NCBI RefSeq assembly: GCF_033807715.1
Contig: NC_084587.1
Location: 16,102,017-16,166,016 of the forward strand
Direction of reading: 5' to 3'
Source: Cololabis saira
Taxonomy: Eukaryota; Chordata; Actinopteri; Beloniformes; Belonidae
DNA: 64,000 nucleotides
Part shown: positions 16,383 to 51,680 of the stretch, piece after piece
Numbering within the stretch: position 1 is the stretch's first letter
How the letters are laid out: the number at the start of each line of letters is the position of its first letter
Translations under genes and position numbers: made by a program
Notes under the pieces: generated by a model
Told to the model about the DNA's origin: nothing
Database searches by the model: none
What the model saw: the letters and a program-made list of their open reading frames with translations, nothing else

Positions 16383-16783
16383 TTTTTTATTTTTTTTTGC
16401 AATTAACTTTTTATTGAATTTTAACATTTAATATTGACACATACAAAAACACACATAGAAAATCAGGAGTCAGGAGTCAGGAAAATCGACTAGGATGACA
16501 CAGAATACAGGAATTACAAACCGCATTATTTCGGGCAAGAGAATATATCAAAGGTCAGAGTAACAATGTTTTAACATCCTCTGCAGCTTTTTTCCACATC
16601 TCCAACGTTTGTTGCTTGGAGTTATTTATGCAAGCTGACGACCACTCCAGATAGATCACCTCCAATAGGGCTCGTAGTCAGTGGGTGATTGATAACTGGT
16701 GCGGTGGAAGCCACCTTAAAACTATAATTTTCTTCGCCGTGGTCATGCCAGCTAGCCAGAGTTTACGCTCCACCTCAGCGATC
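16383..16783 (-). pseudogene. L1/Tx1-like LINE 3' fragment
   Basis: On the minus strand the sequence encodes KLWLAGMTTAKKIIVLRW and LEVIYLEWSS, typical of the C-terminus of fish L1-type LINEs. It ends in a poly-A run seen as T's at 16384-16400. It is cut at 16784 by the TTAA-flanked element. Confidence 0.65.
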
Positions 16784-17717
16784 TTAAAGCAGCAGAACGT
16801 AACTTTCAGCTTTTCTGAGTTTGGCGGCATCTTTTGGACAAAAGCGGTAGTGCTTTACCAGAAAGAACACTACGTTTCCCATGAGCACCAGCGCGTACTG
16901 CCGGAAAACTCCTGTCTTGTCGCTGCATTTGTTTTGAGAGAAGACGGGACGCTTTTCTGTTTCACCAAGTGAACAGACGGAACGCAAAAAAAAAGATGTT
17001 AAACTGCTGGAAAGGAACTGGAATTTACCGGGATACCTTAAACAAGGAAGCCAGGGAGCGGTATATGGAGAAAATAATGATTATTAACGTTTGGCAGCTA
17101 CTTTGGTAAATGTTTGACTCGCCATGTGTTTCAATAAATTTGTATAATAGTACAACATACAGTACATGTTTTGTATCCCTCTTAGGGGTGTCATGGTACA
17201 CACAAGTCACGGTTCGGTACGTACCTCGGTACAGGGGTCACGGTTCGGTACGGGTTCGGTACAACGGGAAAAAAAATACAAAAAGTCCCAAATGTATAAG
17301 ACGAGTTTTTTCTTCCTTTATTTTGATCATAGCATTTGAAAGTTAAAGTTTGTTCAATTGGCTACAAAACTAAAAAGCATCTCTTATTAAAGTGTAAAAT
17401 AAATAGAATAAAACATTTAACTTGTGCATTAGTGTTTTTAATTTTACCACGGACTGGTTTATGTGAGCGCGGGATGGGACATTGTAACGAGGCTCGAGCA
17501 CTTTTAATAAATACTTGAACCCGGGCTCCTCTACTGCTGCATATGGGCAGAGCCGTCTGGGGGCGGAGCATTCTCCATGGGCCCTTATGATAGTCATTTT
17601 AACGTTCAACAACACCTCATCCTACCCATCAAACTACATTTATTCTCACTTTTATTGAGCCAAGCCTATAGGCCTATGCTGCAGAAAGCAGAGTAAAGTC
17701 ACAAACTTGTTCAGAAG

Positions 17718-17833
<116 letters not shown>

Positions 17834-18241
17834 CCTGACAGCTGTCAATCACATGGCTCTGAAAACTCAGGTAGTCACGGACTGACTCAGTTCATTCTTT
17901 GATACAATTTAAATACAAAAAAAACATAACTGGTCTAAATTACACAATCTATTTAGATAGATATAGACACAGCGGTCTATAACATAATTTCTGAGCTCTA
18001 TAACAGAGAATAGACTCGGCGGTCTCGTTCACAACAACACAAGCTCATTAAAATAGGCAGCTGGTCAAGAAACTGATAAATAAATTATTTATGAAGGTTA
18101 CACTCACTCACCAACGGTAGTTGACTCTTCCATAACCCAAAATAATCCAGGTAACGTGGAAAACGGGGTAACATTCAAAACTTTGTACAAATTTAGTCCT
18201 CTTTTAAACTTTAGCGCTAATCTCCTTCACTGTGACTGTTA

Positions 18242-18386
18242 AGGATTATTTATGGTACCGCGTTACACCAACGCAGCGCCTACGGCGAAGGTTGCGCGTC
18301 GCCGCATAACCTCGCCGTAGACTGCGCCGTACCCTACGGCGAATGCTCTGCGTCGATTTAACGCAGAACCATAAATCAGGCTTTAC
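18242..18386. repeat. Palindromic CCTACGCCGTAGG module, copy c
   Basis: Ends aggattatttatggtaccgc and the reverse complement near cagaaccataaatcaggct, with two inner blocks (gcgcctacggcgaagg and gtaccctacggcgaatgc). It is located inside the hAT-like element at 17183-18711. Confidence 0.8.
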
Positions 18387-18889
18387 AGCCAATCCGCGTT
18401 GGCACACGGCCCTGATGCGTTCAGGACAGTTGTAAATTAAGAATTAGAACATTTTATCGTTATTATAGCCTACAATTTATGATGATATATGAATTGCACA
18501 TATATTTATTGATATGCACAGACTAGCACACATTTAGGTCTGTAATGGAACGTGACTTTTGATATTTATAAGGGGGAAAAAAAACGATGATTGATTTTTT
18601 TTTTTTTTTTTTTAACTCAGTCAGACGTATTCGCCGTATGACTGCGTGAACCGAACCGTGACCCCCGTACCGTGACGGGACGGGACGAATACAAATACCG
18701 TTACACCCCTAATCCCTCTTACTTCTCTTTTCTTTTTTTTTTACTGCTATATTATGTTGAAGAGGCTCCGAGGCGTGAACAATATTTTTGTTTTCCTCGT
18801 GAGATTATTTTTTTCCTCTGCAGCTACAAATAAGAGTTAATATTTTTTCCTCAACAAACTAGTTTTATCTGACGATTGGGGTTAATTGC

Positions 18890-19204
18890 ACCGGATGGAT
18901 GGATGTATGGAACTTACTCTTCTGGTTCATATTGTTGAGTATAACTTCACACGAAGCTGTTTTAACCATAATATCATCCACTCTTTTAGTTCAAGGGGTT
19001 TAGTTGTTTTCCACAGTTTAAGTATTGCCCTGGCAGCCGTTATAGTAGGACTACAACAAATCAGTACATTTTTATGGCAAAATGAACAACTGTTAGAAGC
19101 AGAGGCAGTTAAGTCTCCCAAAGTGAACAGATCTCCATCGGCCCAAATGTTAAAATTATATCAGAGGTCTTTTTTGTTCTTTTTCTTCTTTTTTTACATT
19201 TTTC
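18890..19204 (-). pseudogene. Second L1-like LINE fragment
   Basis: The minus strand encodes AARAILKLWKTTKPLELKEW, resembling the C-terminal region of fish L1-type LINEs. It is not a simple continuation of the fragment at 16383-16783, because both carry the equivalent motif. The fragment is very short and its ends are uncertain. Confidence 0.45.
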
Positions 19205-19517
19205 TTTAAAGGGGACATATTATGGCATTTAATGTATATTTTAAAAAGGCCTTGAATGTCTTAAAGGTATTGTGACATCATTTTTAACATGCTTTTAACA
19301 CTATTAAAAGTCTTGGCCAACATCCCTCAAATGTGTCTAAAAGAGTGTAACAAGAAAAACTTCACTCTAGTACTCTTTTCCTGGCTTTTTATTACAGTGT
19401 TTTTTTGCCCCGTGAAAAAATGCTTCCTTTCCCCCCTTTCCTGTCAATCATTGCTCCGCTCCTCCTCCAAACCTCCTCCTCCTCCAGCCATACGCTCACA
19501 GCGGCGTCGGAGAGTTA

Positions 19518-19709
19518 TGCCGCGTTCCATTTGTCCTCGGAAGTGGGGATTTACTAGTTCCCAGTCGGAATTTTCAACTGAAACGCCCCTCGAAGTGGGA
19601 TTTCCCACTGGGAAAGTGGGAGAAGCTTCACCACCCCCGAGTTACCATTCAAAGATGGCTGCTATTCCCAGTTCCCAGTTCCGATTTCCGAGGTAAATGG
19701 AACGCGGCA
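19518..19709. mobile_element. 192-bp MITE with TTA duplication (Harbinger-like)
   Basis: Inverted ends tgccgcgttccattt and the complement of aaatggaacgcggca, flanked by TTA at 19515-19517 and 19710-19712. A 3-bp TWA duplication suggests PIF/Harbinger. It is nested inside the TTAA element at 19265-20276, itself inside 19210-21416. Confidence 0.75.
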
Positions 19710-19896
19710 TTAAGCCGAGAGCGACAGGCGAAGCATGCACGGAAAGGCAGGAGGGCGAACCACAGCAAACAATCATAAAAATAAAGGCATGCAAGCAGCA
19801 CTGTCCCCTTATCTTAAGTCCAGTCAGTGGCCGCGGGTCTTCTTAGCAGTTTTCCTCCGGTGATTAGAACAAAAGAGGCTCTAAACAGCTCCTTGT

Positions 19897-20032
19897 TAAG
19901 CCTCATTTATGGTTCCGCGTTAAATCGACGCAGAGCATACGCCGTAGGGTTCAGCGTATGGTGCGCGTTGCCGCGTAACCTTACGCCGTAGGCTCTGCGT
20001 CGGTGTAACGCGGAACCATAAATCAGCCTTTA
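19897..20032. repeat. Palindromic CCTACGCCGTAGG module, copy d
   Basis: Ends aagcctcatttatggttccg and the complement of cggaaccataaatcagcctt, with two inner blocks, one imperfect and one cttacgccgtaggctctgcg. It lies inside the nested TTAA element at 19265-20276. Confidence 0.85.
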
Positions 20033-20507
20033 TGGTGCGCTGGAGAGGAGAGGAGGCATGGAGCTGGGTGGAGGGAGCGGTGATTTAGCGGGCCCTGACG
20101 TCACGGCCCGCCACCAAACCAGATGAGCCGTTTTTGCACAGTTATGCGGAAAATCCCAGAAAGCACACAATACACTGAATGTTAAAAGTTTGTTGTTTTT
20201 TGGGTGTAATTGATGTCAAGACACCCAACAAAACACAAAAAATCAAGAAAAATGTGTTTTTCATGTCACAATCCCTTTAAAAACAATGTAAAGCTTGTTT
20301 TTTCTACATAAATCAGAAATTCAGCCTGTGGGCCATGTCTGTAGTTTTACCACTTCTAAAGCCTTTTTCTGTGCTTCATTCTGAGGTGAGGGGGGGCTAT
20401 GATAATGAGGCTCTGCTCTGATTGGCTGCTTGAATGACGTGTAGCAGGGGAGGGAACAAAGCGTCACTCCGGGGAGAAGAGCAGTGGCTGCGTAGCAAAG
20501 CGTGTCC

Positions 20508-20588
20508 CACGGTTCTGCGTTAAATCGACGCGTACGCTACGCCGTAGGCTCTGCGTTGGTGTAACGCGGAACCATAAATCAGCCTTTA
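20508..20588. repeat. Palindromic CCTACGCCGTAGG module, copy e
   Basis: Equivalent in position to the module at 8371-8460: same core (tacgctacgccgtaggctct) and same host-element flank (tcgtcttcaca). Confidence 0.8.
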
Positions 20589-21479
20589 GTCACATCGTCT
20601 TCACATAGGAAGATTTAATTTAATTCTAAACAGTTACACCATAGTTCTTTACTCGAATTCCTCAAGACAAATGAATCATGTTAACTGTAAAGAAATCACA
20701 ACACTGAATTTTCACAAATGGCAACTTTATTGTTAAAAAAATAAAACATAAGTTGTATATAAATAACATGTATGCACTATTGCTGGCTCAAGGAAGGACC
20801 GTGCGTCTTCTGGAGGTGTCGTTGAACAGCTTCAGGTGCATTGCTTGGAAGATCTGAAAACCATAAACAGAAATAAATGCATTACGGTACCCGCCGGGGC
20901 TCCTCATCAGTCCGGTCCGTGAGCAGCTCCGGTACTCCGGAGCTAAGCTAAATACTTAACCCATGCAAAGATCATACTCATAGACAAATATAAATAACAT
21001 AAAAAAATAACGTCACTTACCGCTGACTCGTATGCAGTTGCCGGGTCCGTACTGCTGGCACTGATCCTTTTATGAGGGTGAATGTCGATGCAAAACCTCA
21101 TTTCTACTGTCCTTCGCTGTGGAAACAGCCAGCGCTTCTGAACAATGGCGGAGCTCCAGCCGGCGGAGAGAGCTGGTTGTGGGCGTGGTTTCAGCAGCGG
21201 AGGCCGAACCTCTGCGCCTCGGGTGACGTCACCATAGGCGCAGATTCAGAATGGCTCGTAAAAAAGTAACGTTACACTGGAAGATTCAGCGGGCGGGGGG
21301 GAACAGACCTTGCAGATTTTCATGGGATTTTATCTTCCCTGTGTTGGCAGGGTGAGGGGAGACCACTTTATATATGTTAAAACAAGAAAAAACGTGTTTT
21401 TCATTATATGTCCCCTTTAATGAAATGCATCTGAGTAGGTGGCCATCTGCAAATGTGACCTGCCCCATGAAAGCACAGG

Positions 21480-22460
21480 TTTTGCCATGATCTGGAGCAT
21501 TCAGGTTTGTGAAGTCAAGGGAAAGATGATCTTGCATAATTTATTCTTGCTGCCCATCATTCGGGTTGTAAGGCCAATTCCAAAACAATTAGGAATCCAT
21601 CTTTCGAGGAACTAATTCACAAATGGAAAACATTAACTTAGTTGTACATCTTCCCAAGTGGGTACATAACTACTTTACGTCCAGATCTTACCATATGAGC
21701 CATCTATTATACTGTATGTCTGTTTATACTTATTCAGGCTCACAGGGAGGTATCGCCTGTATACCTGTTTATGTATACCATCCACAGGTTCTCAGTCCAT
21801 CACAGGGCCATATATAGACAAACAACCTACACATTCAACCCTACAGGAAATTCAGAAGCAGTTAACCTGACATATATGTTTTTGGGCCATGTTAAGAAGC
21901 CAGTGTGCCCCCCCAAAAGAACCATCCACACACAGGTAGGGCATGCAATCCCTGCCGGGATTCAATCCAGAGGTGCAACAATACTAACAACCAGGCCACC
22001 CTGTGATATTCAGACAAGTTGTAATAAAATCAACAATAATTAAAAAAAAAAAACAGAAACATGACATCATTTCCAGCATCTGCTTGCTTCTTTTAGCACA
22101 TTCAATGTTAAAGTTCATGACGATTTACAAAAACGGCAGAAGTATGGCTTGTTTGAAAGAGTTGCAAGAAAAATGTATCGTCTCTCTAAAAAAGAAATCT
22201 AGGCTCCGTTCTGCAGTGTTGCATGTGAACAAACCACAAGACTTCTGAAACATTGGCCTTTGGACAGATGAGACTAAACTGGTTTGGCCATAATGCACAG
22301 CGTCGCACTTGGTGAAAGCCAAACACAGCATGTCAGTGCAAATAACTCATGCCAACTGTCAAGCAGAATGGTGGAGGGTCTGTGATTTGTTGGCTTGTTT
22401 GGCAGCGGGAGGACCTGGGGACTTTGCAGTTACTGAGTCAGCAATGAACCCCTAAGGATA
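21480..22460 (+). pseudogene. Tc1-like transposase relic, interrupted
   Basis: Degenerate stretches resemble Tc1 transposase. Around 21600-21660 the frame reads like HKWKT...LPK; around 22255-22400 it reads DETKLVWP, then NGGGSV. Stops and frameshifts are numerous. About 21700-22015 between them is a different repeat (cagtccatcacagggcca, gggattcaatccaga) of the kind common in fish intergenic DNA. Confidence 0.55.
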
Positions 22461-22667
22461 CCAGTTTTCTAGAGTCAAGTATGAGGCCAGCTGTCTGACA
22501 TTTAAGGCATACCCAAATTATGAGAGGTAACAGGACAAAGATGCTAAGTACAACATTAAATTTATCATCCAACAGAAAAGAAACAAAAATTATAACTTTA
22601 CTGTCATTATGCATGTTAAACAAAATTAAGATGCAACACTTTCAGTGTAAACAACCATTTAAGAGTT

Positions 22668-22670
<3 letters not shown>

Positions 22671-22734
<64 letters not shown>
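22671..22734. repeat. (TA)n microsatellite
   Basis: About 32 TA units. Confidence 0.97.
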
Positions 22735-22738
<4 letters not shown>

Positions 22739-23599
22739 TTTGTTCTATACACAGTGCGTTTTAGAAGAAAAAGAAACTCCAGACTGCTTCTTAAAATCAT
22801 GCAAGATGAAATAAAAATGGAATAAAACAACACAGCTTTTTTCACATTCAGTGGATATTCCACACTCACATTCATATTGCATAACTGACATGTTTTTTCC
22901 ACTGCTTGCTGCCATTATTGCTCTGGTATACATTAAAAATCGATTTTTCAATCTGGTTCTGCTTCTATAATCCTGTAGGATCTGTCCAAGGGCAGCTGTT
23001 ATAACAGGGAGTGACCCAGGATCTTTTAGAATGCTGCAAGATCTTTTGAGGCAGCAGGAACCGTATAGTACTTTCATGGAAAGAAGAGGGCAACTTGCAC
23101 TCTTCTGGGCTTTGCTGACAACCAACTTTTCTTAAAGGAATTGTGCCTTCTGGCAAAATGTACATACTGTTTATGCACTACATTAGTATGCCTTCATTCT
23201 TTCTGAGTATTCTCAGAAAGTCTCTCTTGTGCTTTCTTAATAAGAGTAGTGTCTGTTCCTCAAAGCAGGTCATCTGGGAATAAAAGAAGCAGAGGCAGAA
23301 TCTCTCTGACGTAATGCAGAAAGGTTCACTAATCTTCAGCAAACTGCATCAAAACATTTCACAATGATTTCTGGAAAATGCTTTTCAACATAAAATTGAG
23401 CTCTAAAAGAGTTTGAATATCTAGTGCAAGGGTGGAGATCCCTGTTCCTCCAAGCCCGGTGTCCTGCATGTTTTAGAATTGTCCCTGCTTCAGCACATCG
23501 TGATACAAATAGTTGTATCACCAACAGAGTTTTCACAGACCTTGATAACAGATTGATAACGACCATTCGTTTGAATCAGGTGTGTTGACGCAAGGAAAG

Positions 23600-24330
23600 C
23601 ACTTTTAAAATGGTCTGACTATTATTGGAAAATTGTTCTGTGGTCAAATGAATCAAAACTTGAAGTTCTTTTTCAGTTCATGTCCTATGGACTACAGAGA
23701 AGATGGTCCATCCAGCTTGTTGGCGCTTAAATCAAAATCTTGCATCTCTAATGGTATGGAGTTGCAATATGTGCTTATGGTGTGGGCAGAACAAGTACAC
23801 AGAGGTTTTATAGCAACATCATACTCCCACCCAGACAAGGTCTCCTTCAGGGAAGGCCTTGCATATTGCAGCAAGACAATGCTAAACCACATACAGCATC
23901 CATCACAACAGCATTAACTTTATAGGAGAAGAGTCTGGGTGCTGAACTGGCCTCCCTGCGTGTCCAGTCCTTTCAAGACTGGAAAACATTTGGTGCATCA
24001 CAAAACTAAAAATCCACCAACAAAAGCCCAGGACTGTTGAACTGCTATAATTCTGCATCAGACAAGAATGGGACAAGATTCCTTACCCTGCAGCAACTGG
24101 TCTTCTCACTTCCCAGATGTTTACAGACAGCTGTTCAAAGAACAGGGGATGTTACACTATGGTAAACATTGTCCTACTCCAAACATTGCTTTTTGAAATG
24201 TGTTGGTGCCATCAAATTCAAAATGAGCAAATATTTTCCATGAAATGGAAACATTTCTCAGTTTCAGTATCTGATATTTGCAAATCATTATGTCCTCGGT
24301 GTCCCAACTTCATTGGAATTGGGATTGCAG
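23600..24330 (+). pseudogene. Tc1/mariner-type transposase relic with 3' end
   Basis: Degenerate coding sequence (QDNAKPHTASITTAL near 23875, with many stops elsewhere) is followed by tgtcccaacttcattggaat at 24300-24319, which resembles the right terminus of a widespread fish Tc1/mariner-type element. The left end was not found. Confidence 0.6.
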
Positions 24331-24392
24331 ATGCCCAGAAACACGACGAATGGAGGGAGATGGTTATATTTGGGAGTGGGACGACAGTCCAA

Positions 24393-25514
24393 GGCCCAAT
24401 CTCAATACTCCCCCTACTTTTCTTCACTCGCCCTTCTTTTCTCCACTCGCCCTTCTTTTCTTCCCTAACCCCTAAAAAAGAAGGGGGAGATTTTAGGGCA
24501 CTTGAGATCTAGGGCACTTGGCCCAGGTGCCTGTCCCATTTCTCCTACTCCCCCTCGTTTTCATCCCTAACCTGAACAGGAAGCAGAGAGCCAAAAGCTG
24601 TTTTAATTTCAGCTGTAGCGCTGTTAATATGGCACTTTATTAAGTTTTAATATTTTTTCAGGCATAAAGGTAACCTTAAGATCCGCAACCGGGGCTCAGT
24701 TTATCCAAATAACGCCTGTTAAGAAATTTGACCCGATGTTTTCGGAGATGAGAAGAGCCACCGGCCCCGGGGAGCAGCCTCAGCTCACAGCCCGAAAACA
24801 GACGTGTCCGCCAGGTCAAGCTGCTCCGTCGCCCCGGGAGAGAAACTCTCCCGGGACGCAGCTCTGTTGAGAATTATGCTGGCTGAAATAAATCATTTAG
24901 GAAGATGTTGGTTTAATAGATGAAATCTAACAGTTGTAGCTACGCCTGTTAAGAAATTTGCTCAGAAATTTAGAGATTTCTGTCTGCCGGCTCCGGAGTT
25001 TGGGTCCGCGTTAAATCGCCGCAGAGCCTACGGCGTAGGGTACGGCGTAGGGTACAGCGTAGGGTACGGCGCGCATCGCCGCGTACATCGACGCAGACCT
25101 TACGGCGTAGGTTACGTAACCTACACCGTAGGCTCTGTGTTGGTGTAACGCGGAACCCTAAATCCCTTTATTCTGGCGTGTTCTTCTGCAACTTTATCTG
25201 AAAGTGTGTAAATTACCCAGATAACAGCTGGATTACTTTGTGGTTTCTGAAGACTATTATATCAGAAACAAATCTGACGAGTCAAATCGACGCAGAGCCT
25301 ACGGCAAAAGCATTCTGGGAAATTTTCATACCCCCTCGCTCGCCAAGTCAGCATCTGAAATCCCTCGATCCGTAGGGGCTATTCTCAGCCCCTCGCCCTC
25401 GTTATGCCCCCTCCCCCTAGGTGAAAAGAGGAATTGGGACACCACTACCTTCACGGGAACGCGCAAAAGTTAGGGTTAGTGAAGAAAACGAGGGCGAGGG
25501 GGAGTATTGGGATG
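24393..25514. mobile_element. hAT-like non-autonomous DNA transposon, copy 2
   Basis: Flanked by a perfect 8-bp duplication cagtccaa (24385-24392 and 25515-25522). The ends carry the inverted motif caatactccccct / agggggagtattg. The interior matches copy 1 (182-1154). No transposase is visible. It is inserted at the border of a LINE relic to its right. Confidence 0.9.
24999..25170. repeat. Palindromic CCTACGCCGTAGG module, copy f (expanded)
   Basis: Same ends and core as the other copies, but the centre has grown by short tandem copies of tacggcgtaggg (about 25027-25070). This is the longest copy. Confidence 0.8.
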
Positions 25515-25522
25515 CAGTCCAA

Positions 25523-25770
25523 CACTGTGGACAGGGTGGGATTCGTGGACTTGGTTGAAGAACATTGTGAAGACCCCCTCCAGCATGTATGCACAGTTCC
25601 TCAGGACACGGCCTGAGAAGCTGTCAGGTCCTGCTATTTCCATCAAGTTCAAGGTCTTCAGAACGCACCCCACTTCATGCTCCTGTACTTTAAAGACATG
25701 GGTGCTGCAGGCTGTTGGGGGTGAGTGGGCGGTGATTCACCGCCTTTATCAGTATCGTTGCCGCTGAGAG
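25523..25770 (-). pseudogene. CR1/L2-like LINE reverse transcriptase fragment
   Basis: The minus strand frame at 25673-25476 reads LNLMEIAGPDSFSGRVLRN and CAYMLEGVFTMFFNQ, the conserved start of the reverse transcriptase palm of CR1/L2-type LINEs (A-GPD...RVLR.CA.QL..VF). The frame runs into the hAT-like element and is truncated. Confidence 0.65.
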
Positions 25771-48815
<23,045 letters not shown>

Positions 48816-49040
48816 TGCTGCCCTCAGGGGGATCTAGTCAGGTCATCCTCAGAAGAAAAATAAAAACAGCAAGTTAATGATAATGATAATGTGAACAGCT
48901 CATCATCTACAGCAAGAAACTCAACAGTTCAAGTTGAAGATTCCCATCCCCACATTCACACGTGTACACACAATTATTACCACATTTAAATCTTTATTTC
49001 AGTTTGTCACATTTGATAATGTACTTGTATATTTATTCTT

Positions 49041-49046
49041 AATAAA
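49041..49046 (+). terminator. thsd4: thsd4 poly-A signal
   Basis: aataaa 226 bases after the stop codon at 48813-48815, the first canonical signal well placed for a short 3' UTR. Another aataaa at 48858-48863 is nearer the stop. Confidence 0.6.
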
Positions 49047-49049
49047 GGG

Positions 49050-50860
49050 TGCATAACTTCTGGTATTAACCTCTTATTTGTCACTTAATTACAGACGAAA
49101 AATAAAATACCTTTGATTACATGTTGCATATTCACTCATAGCAGACTGCAGTTGCTAATAGTGGACAAGGACCTTTAGACCGTTTAGAGCATCATCATAT
49201 CTTTTTAGAATATGCGCCTGGTTTTTAAAATGTTAAATGAAAGCATGACTCACAACAAGCTGGATACATTTCGATTGTCAAAGTTTAATTGTGACCTTGC
49301 GAAACCCTTTTTGCAGCCATAAGTTCCCTATTTAATTCATTCAGTACCTTTAAATTAATTTCACACTCTTAAGTGTTAAACATATATGTTCAACCAAAAA
49401 AGTAAGTGACATCATAATCTTCTACACATTTCATAGCTGCCCAGCTTAAATGAGTTTGATATGAATCTTATAGAAATCCCAGGTTGCGATATGTGAGAAT
49501 GATCCATGTTTTTACTGACACCTTAAGCAGGTTGAGGTGTTTTGTTTCAATTTTACTTCTACAATATGTGCTGCTTTATAAACTCATTTGATGTAGACAA
49601 TACCTTATGATAATTATCTATAACACTTAATTTGCTAAAGCCACTCGAAGCAGCACATCATTAAAAAGTTAATGTCCCTTGGCATTAAGACACAACAAAA
49701 TGCACTGATCTTTATGTAACAGTTGATTGTACAAGTAGCTGCCAAACTTAAATTTCAAAGAGCAAAAATGAGATCCATAAAATGTGTTCATGAATAAATG
49801 TTATTATATTTCAGCTCCCTGTCAGAAACAGACCATAGCCTGTAGAGATAGATGATATCCACAAATCCAAGCTGGTCGATAGTTGATTGCTCTCAATCCA
49901 CAACATCTGATGAAAAACAAATTTCTTTCAAACGGAATATTTGCATCAAGTGAGAGTCTTTAATAAGACTCAAGGGCATTGACTACCCTTTTTCCTACTT
50001 GTGAAACGAATTTCATGGTATACACTGAATTGAAGACACATTTCAAAACATTCAGGCAACATGTTTATAACCTTTTTGCTCAAAAGGACATCATTTCAGC
50101 CTCATACTCATTCACGATAGTAAGATCATAGCTTTAATGGGACAGCTGGGTTGACAGCATGTAAAAGGCCATAAAAATCAATCACATGAACTTAAAGCAC
50201 AGAAACAAACATGAAGAACAACACCAATGACCAGTCCACAATGCATTCCATCTCTACATTTAAAAAAAAATAATAAAATATACAGGGACCTTAACATTTT
50301 AATATGATCTCTCCCATTATGTACATAAATGTTAGAAATGGTCCCCTGGTGTTCAGGAGTCTGTGTTCATAGATGCAAGGCTGCATTGGTAGGGTCCAAG
50401 CGTGTAGGCTGTTGATGATGTCCGATTGGGGGAAGAAAAAGAAAAAATCTTTATGGTGAGCCCAGGCCTTTGGCATTGAGGGTTGCAGGGTCCACATTCA
50501 CAATAAAATATCTAGATATGCTCTACTGAATTCTCTGACACCATTACCCCATGAACATTCAAGGCTTTCCATGCTTTATTCATTTAACAGTCAAGTGGAA
50601 AAAAAGACGCCATCTCTCAATTCAAAAAATAATTCATGCACTGGATATAACCGCAGATGAAAAACATGACATTAGACTATCATTTATTTATTCATTTGAC
50701 ACTAAGCCTAAATGCAGCATGTGGAAAAGCTAAGTACACCTTTACTACTTCCAGAGGAAATTAAGAGGCTCGGACGAATCAGATAAAATATGTGAAAACT
50801 GATCATCAGCAACCTTGATCACTTCTATAAAACCAGATGTTACAGGAGTTTGCCAGCCTC
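49050..50860. other. Intergenic DNA between thsd4 and ptpn9
   Basis: AT-rich, no coding exon or element recognised. Convergent 3' UTR sequence from either gene could extend here. Confidence 0.4.
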
Positions 50861-51680
50861 AAGCACGCCGATGTGCAGGAACAAAATGCGGAAAGACATA
50901 AGTTGTGATTCTTTTAGAAAACCAACTATTGTTACCCATCAGTCCAGAAGGGGTTAAGGCCAAACAACACGAGTCTTTCATTCTGCAGTGAGAATGATTC
51001 ACAAGTGGAAAGCATTAAAAGCTGCCAATCTTCCCAGGTGTGGATGTCTCAAGTTCAGCCGCACATCAGACCACGCAATGCTCAGAAAAACTCTAACTAA
51101 CTACGTTTGAGACTGTTCAGCCCTTAGGATGTTGAAGTTCGTGACAATATGATTAGAAAGAGAAGACTTCACAAATATGGCTTTTTTTTGGAAGGATTAC
51201 CAAAAAAATAAGTCTTTACAATAAGATAATGGCAGTAAGAATGAGGTTTTTTAAAACTGCATCTGAACAACACCAGAAGACTTTTAGGAACAATGTGCTT
51301 TCGGACACGTAACTGGTCCGAACGCACCCCTACAACAATCAATGTAAACCAAACACACCTTGTACCAGCTGTCAAGCACAGCAGTGGAGGGCTGATGATC
51401 TGGGCTGGTTTCGCAGCCACAGGACCTGGGAAACGCGCAGTCGTCAAGTCAACCATTACGTTCTCTGTCAAACGTGGGGCCACGCTGTCTGCCGCAACAG
51501 CCCCGCCAAACTCCAGACCTCTACCTGACAGAAATGTTGAGGAGGTACCGTAAAAAGAGCCCTGCATAAGCAAATGCATGCAAACCTCAGTGAACTGAGG
51601 CAACAACATCGTAAAGAAAAGGGTGCCATAAATCCCCCACAGCCATGTGAGAGACTGACATCAGTCAAAAGACAGTTAAT
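50861..51680 (+). pseudogene. Tc1-like transposase relic
   Basis: Broken frames carry Tc1-type fragments: FHSAVRMIHKWKALKAANLP near 50980-51040, and SSGGLMIWAGFAATGPGK at 51382-51435, where SGGLMIW matches the conserved GGG(S/L).MVW block. Stops and frameshifts are numerous, and the DDE catalytic triad is not intact. Confidence 0.6.

Larger units (their letters stand above)
19265..20276. mobile_element. Nested TTAA-flanked element with proven empty site
   Basis: Ends aggtattgtgacatc and the complement of catgtcacaatccct, with TTAA at 19261-19264 and 20277-20280. The sister host copy at 7951-7967 reads gtcttaaaaacaatc with a single TTAA, exactly the pre-insertion sequence. The insertion therefore duplicated TTAA, as piggyBac-type transposition does. 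No transposase is visible. Confidence 0.9.
19210..21416. mobile_element. TTAA-flanked non-autonomous DNA element, copy 2
   Basis: Ends aggggacatattatgg and its complement (attatatgtcccct) are bounded by TTAA at 19206-19209 and 21417-21420. It is the sister of 7903-12625, without the LINE but with a nested TTAA element at 19265-20276. Confidence 0.8.
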
